From an uncultured Acetatifactor sp. (lineage in GTDB: Bacteria; Bacillota; Clostridia; Lachnospirales; Lachnospiraceae): a stretch of 64,000 nucleotides of DNA. Positions 59,944 through 64,000 of this stretch are shown here, in pieces. Each line of letters starts with the position of its first letter. Positions within the stretch are counted from its first letter, which is position 1. A program made the position numbers and the translations under genes. Under the pieces are notes generated by a model. The model was not told the DNA's origin. It did not search any database and was given only the letters and a program-made list of their open reading frames with translations. The stretch covers positions 3,542 to 67,541 of the forward strand of contig CAJUAH010000024.1 of assembly GCA_910584375.1 (NCBI GenBank), in the 5' to 3' direction.

Positions 59944-60628
59944 TGGTATAACCCACCCCCCATACCGTTTTGACATATTTGGGCCGTCTGGCCGGTTCTT
60001 TTAATTTTTCCCGTATCCGGGCGATATGGGCCATGACGGTGTTATTGTTGTCCAGATATTTCTCCCCCCACACGGCCTCAAACAGCTCTTCGGAGGATAC
60101 CACGCTGCCCTGATGCTCGCACAGATACCACAAAATATTGAATTCAATGGGAGTCAGGACGATCTCCTGCCCGTTTATGCTGCAATGGTGCGCGTCTCGG
60201 TCCATGTGCAGTCCGCGGATATCTCTTTCCGTCTGTTCCTGTCCGGGAACCGCCGTGTTGTAGCGGGTGTAGCGCCGCAGCTGGGTGCGCACCCGGGCGG
60301 TGAGCTCCAGCGGGTTAAACGGTTTGGTGATATAATCGTCCGCCCCCAGCGTCAGTCCGGTGATCTTGTCCATGTCTTCTCCCCGGGCCGTAAGCATGAT
60401 AATGGGAAAAAGATGTTTTTCACGGATTCGCTGGCACAGTGCGAAACCGTCCATGTCCGGCAGCATTACATCCAGTATGGCCAGACTTACGGATTCCTGC
60501 TCCACGCAGGCCAGCGCCTCCCCGGCATTGTAACAGGTGAACACCTGATAGCCTTCATTTTTCAGGTAGACGGTCACCAGGTCGGCGATGGCCGCCTCGT
60601 CGTCAACGATCATGATCTTGTCCTGCAT
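59936..60628 (-). CDS. vanR: VanR-type response regulator
   Basis: The 230-residue OmpR-family regulator has a receiver (IMIVDDEAAIADL, Asp in LAILDVMLPDMDG, Lys in ITKPF) and a winged helix (LTPIEFNILWYL, NNTVMAHIARIREKL, GVGYTIE). It is the first gene of the van region and its end overlaps the vanS start. By family knowledge it activates the resistance promoter in the presence of glycopeptides. GAAAGGAG lies upstream of the ATG at 60628, about 15 bases away. Confidence 0.9.
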   Translation of the reverse strand: MQDKIMIVDDEAAIADLVTVYLKNEGYQVFTCYNAGEALACVEQESVSLAILDVMLPDMDGFALCQRIREKHLFPIIMLTARGEDMDKITGLTLGADDYITKPFNPLELTARVRTQLRRYTRYNTAVPGQEQTERDIRGLHMDRDAHHCSINGQEIVLTPIEFNILWYLCEHQGSVVSSEELFEAVWGEKYLDNNNTVMAHIARIREKLKEPARRPKYVKTVWGVGYTIE

Positions 60629-60703
60629 ACGCTCCGGATACTCCTTTCCTGTCGTCAGACCTATTGTAACAGCGAAAGGACAAAAAAGCCAGAGAAAAGT
60701 TAT

Positions 60704-60731
60704 TTGAATAAGGGAAAAACTATGTTATACT
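60704..60731 (+). promoter_or_regulatory. Promoter of the AlbA_2 gene
   Basis: TTGAAT (60704-60709), a 16-base spacer and TATACT (60726-60731) lie 37 bases before the ATG at 60769, divergent from vanR. Confidence 0.6.
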
Positions 60732-60768
60732 TTACTAAAAATTTATAATGAAAACAGCTAACTGAGGA

Positions 60769-62151
60769 ATGATGTTTTGTGCGGGGGGTAGTGATTTGAA
60801 TTTGGGAATAGAAACAGAAACCCTGGAATTTAAGCGATCTACAGGAGAATTGAAAGAAGCCATAAACTCTATATGTGCTATTTTAAATAAACATCAGCAT
60901 GGTGAGATATATTTTGGAGTAAAATCTGACGGAACCCCGGTGGGGCAAACAGTTACAGAAGAATCCCTGCGTGAAGTCAGCCAAAAGATCGGCAATTTCA
61001 TAGAACCCAAGATATATCCCGAGATTAACAGGGTGATTCTTGACGGAAAAGAATGTATTCATGTATCGTTTGAGGGAAACCAGATCCCGTATTTTTCATA
61101 TGGCGTTGCGAGAATCAGAGTGGCCGATGAAGATTTACAGATGTCGCCGGAAGAAATCACAGAGTTACTTTTAAAAAGCGGCAGGGAGGGGAACCGATGG
61201 GAAAATCTGATATCCAATAAATCAATAAATGATATAGACGAAGAACTGCTGAAAAAATATATTGAACAGGCACATGAGGCAGGAAGAATATCGGTCTCTT
61301 ACACTGACAAAAGGACGGTTTTAAATCTATTGGAGCTGACAGAGGGAGATAAACTGACAAATGCCGGGAAAGTGCTTTTTAGTGATGATCTTATTCAAGA
61401 TATTCAAATGGCCATTTTTGCAACTGAAGAGAGGGTAACATTTAATGATATACAGAGATTTCATGGACCCGTATTAAAACTTGTGGACATTGCGGAGGCT
61501 TATATAAGGAGAAATATCCGCTGGAGGGTAGAATTTACAGGCTCTGTCCAACGCACGGAGATTCCGGAAATACCATTGGATGCCGTGAGAGAAGCTTTGC
61601 TGAATTCATTTTGTCATAAGGATTACTCCCTGGGGCAGAGCAATGAGGTGGCAATATATAAAAATAGAATTGAAATATATAATCCGGGTGCATTTCCTGA
61701 AGGGTTTGAGCCGCAGGATTTTATAGACAGGCTGGAAAGGCCGATCCGCAGAAATCCTAAAATAGCGCGTATTTTATATTATTCAAAAGAAATTGAGAGT
61801 TTTGGGACGGGGCTGAAACGAATCGCGGATGCATGCGCCACTGCAGGAATACGGTATGAGTTTAAGAGACTAAAATCAGGATTTGCGGTTTGTTTTTATA
61901 GAGTGGAGGATGAAACCGATAAAAAGCCGATAAAAGCCGATAAAAAGCCGATAAAAGCCGATAGAAAAAAGACAATTATAAAATATATCGAAGAAAATGG
62001 TTATATAACAAATAGAGCCGCCAGAGAGATATTAGGGTTAGCGGATTCGACCACAAAGAGAATTTTAAAAGAAATGGTTATTGAAAAAATATTGGTTGAG
62101 GAAGGTGAGCGCAAAACCAGAAAATATTTTTTGAGTCAAAACTGTGAATAG
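60769..62151 (+). CDS. AlbA_2/HATPase_c_4 DNA-binding regulator with repeat linker and winged helix
   Basis: The 460-residue protein (COG2865 type) starts with an AlbA_2 domain (ETETLEFKRSTGELKEAINS, GEIYFGVKSDGTPVGQ), followed by an HATPase_c_4-like region (PLDAVREALLNSFCHKDYS, FGTGLKRIADAC). Then come a lysine-rich linker with a heptapeptide repeat (DKKPIKA) and a C-terminal winged helix (ITNRAAREILGLADSTTKRILKEM; two motifs run together). The linker DNA is a two-frame A-tract repeat at 61918-61962. ATG 60769 is very close to its GAGGA site; a TTG at 60796 after GGGGGG is an alternative. Its target genes are unknown. Confidence 0.85.
   Translation: MMFCAGGSDLNLGIETETLEFKRSTGELKEAINSICAILNKHQHGEIYFGVKSDGTPVGQTVTEESLREVSQKIGNFIEPKIYPEINRVILDGKECIHVSFEGNQIPYFSYGVARIRVADEDLQMSPEEITELLLKSGREGNRWENLISNKSINDIDEELLKKYIEQAHEAGRISVSYTDKRTVLNLLELTEGDKLTNAGKVLFSDDLIQDIQMAIFATEERVTFNDIQRFHGPVLKLVDIAEAYIRRNIRWRVEFTGSVQRTEIPEIPLDAVREALLNSFCHKDYSLGQSNEVAIYKNRIEIYNPGAFPEGFEPQDFIDRLERPIRRNPKIARILYYSKEIESFGTGLKRIADACATAGIRYEFKRLKSGFAVCFYRVEDETDKKPIKADKKPIKADRKKTIIKYIEENGYITNRAAREILGLADSTTKRILKEMVIEKILVEEGERKTRKYFLSQNCE
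61918..61962 (+). repeat. A-tract short sequence repeat, 10/11-base units
   Basis: gccgat occurs at 61926, 61936, 61947 and 61957, separated by alternating 4- and 5-A tracts, so units alternate 10 and 11 bases. A pair is 21 bases (7 codons), read as DKKPIKA. Loss or gain of a single unit or A shifts the winged helix out of frame. Confidence 0.93.
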
Positions 62152-62264
62152 ACCACATCCTTTTCCAAGGTATAAAATCCCACTTTTTACAGATACTAGC
62201 TCTACAAAGATCAGATGCATTCAATAACAGAACAGAATTTGTAAAAAGGAGAAAATATACCATT

Positions 62265-62810
62265 ATGAAAGCAACGGGAATTGTCAGAAGAATAGATGAC
62301 CTTGGAAGAATCGTAATCCCTAAAGAGATCCGTCGCACCCTGCGGATTCGGGAGTCGGACCCCCTGGAGATTTACACGGATCGGGAGGGACAGGTGATTC
62401 TGAAAAAATATTCTCCCATCGGGGAGATGACCACTTTTGCCAGGCAGTATGCCGAGTCCCTGGCCCAGGTTTCCGGCCATACCGCTTTGATCAGCGACAG
62501 AGATCAGTTTATCGCCACGGCGGGAGGCGGAAAAGGTTATCTGGGAAAAGAGGTGAGCAAGCAGATGGAGGAGAAGATGAACGAGCGGGAGACCGGCGTC
62601 TGTTCCCAGGGGGATCGAAACTTTTTCCGCGTCTGTGACGACCTGGAGGGAGAGTACCAGCATATGGCGTTCACCCCGATCATCTGCGAGGGGGATGTAA
62701 TCGGCTCCGTGATCCTGCTGGAAAACGATTACAAGGGCAAGATGGGTGAAGTGGAGTACAAATTGATCATGTCTGCGGCGGGCTTTTTGGGCAGGCAGAT
62801 GGAGCAGTGA
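62265..62810 (+). CDS. spoVT: Stage V sporulation protein T
   Basis: The 181-residue regulator has an N-terminal AbrB-type swapped-hairpin DNA-binding domain (ATGIVRRIDDLGRIVIPKEI) and a C-terminal GAF-like domain of about 120 residues. The lengths of both parts match SpoVT, which tunes late forespore gene expression. It indicates an endospore former. The ribosome site is AAAAGGAG before the ATG at 62265. It is transcribed alone. Confidence 0.93.
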   Translation: MKATGIVRRIDDLGRIVIPKEIRRTLRIRESDPLEIYTDREGQVILKKYSPIGEMTTFARQYAESLAQVSGHTALISDRDQFIATAGGGKGYLGKEVSKQMEEKMNERETGVCSQGDRNFFRVCDDLEGEYQHMAFTPIICEGDVIGSVILLENDYKGKMGEVEYKLIMSAAGFLGRQMEQ

Positions 62811-62884
62811 CTGACATGGCGCCGTTTCCGCTGGGAGCGGCGCTTATCATATTGGGGACGCCGCGCCTCTGGAGCCGAATATCA

Positions 62885-62911
62885 CAAAAGGGGCCGTCAC
62901 AGCCCCTTTTG
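62885..62911. terminator. Bidirectional terminator between spoVT and the DHH gene
   Basis: A perfect 10-base stem (62885-62894 and 62902-62911) has A-rich and T-rich ends, so it can stop transcription from both convergent genes. A GC-rich imperfect stem lies just upstream (62820-62842). Confidence 0.85.
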
Positions 62912-62936
62912 AATTGTACGATCATATAACTGTATA

Positions 62937-63857
62937 TCAGGCGTTCGCCATCTCGCAAAGTTCTGCCAACATCTTGGGGAGCTCCGTCTCCATATTTTCA
63001 TCCGAAAACTGGCAGGTTCCCACCGCCTTGTGTCCGCCGCCGTTATATTTCAGCATCAGGTGTCCCACATTGACGTCGCTGGTGCGGTTCAGGATACTGT
63101 ATCCCACCGCCGCGGAGCATCCCAGGCCGCCCCGGCCGCTTACGATCCAGGCGGAGATATTCTGCTCGGGATACATGCTGTAGATCATAAAACGGTTGCC
63201 GGTGTAGATCGGATCCACACCCCGCAGATCGGTAATGATTACATTGCCCTCGGTGCGGGTATACCTGGTGACCATCTCCTTGAACTTCTCCGTCTGCTCG
63301 TTGTACACTTCGATGCGCTCCTGCACATCCGGTAGCGCCAGAATCTCCCTGGTGGTCATCGTGCGGCAGGCGTCCATCAATTTCTCCATCAACTGATAAT
63401 TGGAAATCGTAAACTGCCTCCAGCGCCCCAGGCCCGTGCGGGGATCCATCAAAAATCCCACCAGGATCCATCCCTGAGGATTCATCACCTCGTCGATGGT
63501 CAGATGCCCGGAGTCCACCTTATCCACGGCTTCCATCATATCGTCAAACTGAGGGAAACGCTCCCTGCCGCCGTAATACTCATAGATAATCCTGGCGCAG
63601 GAGGGAGTGATACGGCTTTCACCCTTGTATTTTCCCTTTAACTCATTTCTCTCGTGTTCGCTGGAATGGTGATCAAACCACAGACCGCACCCTTCCACAA
63701 AGGGTACGTTGGCCAGACAGTCGTTCTCATTCACTTCCACCAGGCCGTCCTGCAGATCCTTGGGATGGGCGAACTTCCAACTGTCAATGATACCGGCCTC
63801 CTTCAGCAGGGCGCCGCAGGCCAGACCGTCAAAATCAGAACGTGTAATCAATCTCAT
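62937..63857 (-). CDS. DHH-family phosphoesterase
   Basis: The 306-residue protein begins RLITRSDFDGLACGALL (DHH motif region with D-x-D) and has LWFDHHSSE (the DHH triad) and a C-terminal DHHA1 domain with GGGGHKAVGTCQF (written here as YNGGGHKAVG). Relatives are exopolyphosphatases and oligoribonucleases of the nrnA type; its exact substrate is not clear. GAAAGGAT precedes the ATG at 63857. Confidence 0.85.
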   Translation of the reverse strand: MRLITRSDFDGLACGALLKEAGIIDSWKFAHPKDLQDGLVEVNENDCLANVPFVEGCGLWFDHHSSEHERNELKGKYKGESRITPSCARIIYEYYGGRERFPQFDDMMEAVDKVDSGHLTIDEVMNPQGWILVGFLMDPRTGLGRWRQFTISNYQLMEKLMDACRTMTTREILALPDVQERIEVYNEQTEKFKEMVTRYTRTEGNVIITDLRGVDPIYTGNRFMIYSMYPEQNISAWIVSGRGGLGCSAAVGYSILNRTSDVNVGHLMLKYNGGGHKAVGTCQFSDENMETELPKMLAELCEMANA

Positions 63858-63902
63858 GTGTATCGATCCTTTCTATAACTCCATGCGCTTATGCGCATAT
63901 TT

Positions 63903-63931
63903 ATTATATCCTATTTATATAGGGATTGCAA
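63903..63931 (-). promoter_or_regulatory. Sigma-A type promoter of the DHH gene
   Basis: On the minus strand TTGCAA (63926-63931), a 17-base spacer and TATAAT (63903-63908) lie 46 bases before the start. Confidence 0.8.
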
Positions 63932-64000
63932 GGGCTATCCGGCAGTAGTTTGTGTCAAGTACTCGTTGGCATTTTTCCTGTTTTTCTTTATGGTTACCTT

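Noticed and set aside
1..64000. Prophage, insertion sequence, rRNA or tRNA genes
   Set aside because: No transposase, integrase, phage structural gene or recognisable RNA gene fold was found on either strand by reading.

Overview
The window looks like a chromosomal segment of a spore-forming, anaerobic Firmicute, most likely a gut Lachnospiraceae-type Clostridium relative. The evidence is spoVT, addB/addA in place of recBCD, strong AGGAGG-type ribosome sites, a clostridial vanG-type cluster, class B sortases, a TPP riboswitch in front of thiT, and a GH3 beta-glucosidase with reversed domain order. No rRNA, tRNA, CRISPR array, transposase or phage structural gene was seen. The genus is an inference from gene content.

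Layout. 1-3.4 kb: the end of a type III restriction locus (tail of a repeat-linker winged-helix regulator, then res). 3.4-13.9 kb: an acylphosphatase remnant, an AAA/PD-(D/E)XK protein, a NUDIX hydrolase, a GH113-like glycosidase, a large hybrid histidine kinase, a Suv3-like RNA helicase, a MATE exporter and a small FakA-tail-like protein. 13.9-14.5 kb: two long hairpin elements. 14.5-21.7 kb: dgt, a pdaA-like deacetylase, a sortase with its VPKTG substrate, a Cys-rich protein paired with a short radical SAM enzyme, a BlaI-like regulator and an AraC-GGDEF fusion. 22-28.2 kb: a VWA/MoxR/LRR operon, then UDP-sugar genes ending in galE. 28.3-37.1 kb: a DUF3592 protein, exoA, addB and addA. 37.1-38.3 kb: a small type I toxin-antitoxin-like locus with an antisense promoter, then riboswitch-controlled thiT. 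38.4-42.3 kb: GH3, an SDR protein, a tandem repeat and a DUF7668-like protein. 42.6-45.9 kb: an ECF sigma factor, a membrane protein and an ABC exporter. 46.4-48.1 kb: a paralogue of the 3.8 kb AAA/nuclease protein. 48.2-51.8 kb: response regulator, ABC transporter and kinase. 52-53.5 kb: a LytTR regulator coupled to a second class B sortase. 53.5-60.6 kb, minus strand: a complete vanR-vanS-vanW-vanG-vanXY-vanT set. 60.8-63.9 kb: an AlbA_2 regulator, spoVT and a DHH phosphoesterase.

How it fits together. From 42 to 61 kb the window is rich in cell-envelope sensing and defence: an ECF-linked ABC exporter, a two-component ABC module, a regulator-sortase pair and a D-Ala-D-Ser glycopeptide-resistance cluster with its own two-component system. 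The most unusual structural signal is a pair of short-repeat linkers, at bases 3-69 and 61918-61962. In each, one A-tract-containing DNA unit alternates between n and n+1 bases, so it is read in two frames to make one peptide repeat just before a terminal winged helix. This design makes the C-terminal domain prone to on/off switching.
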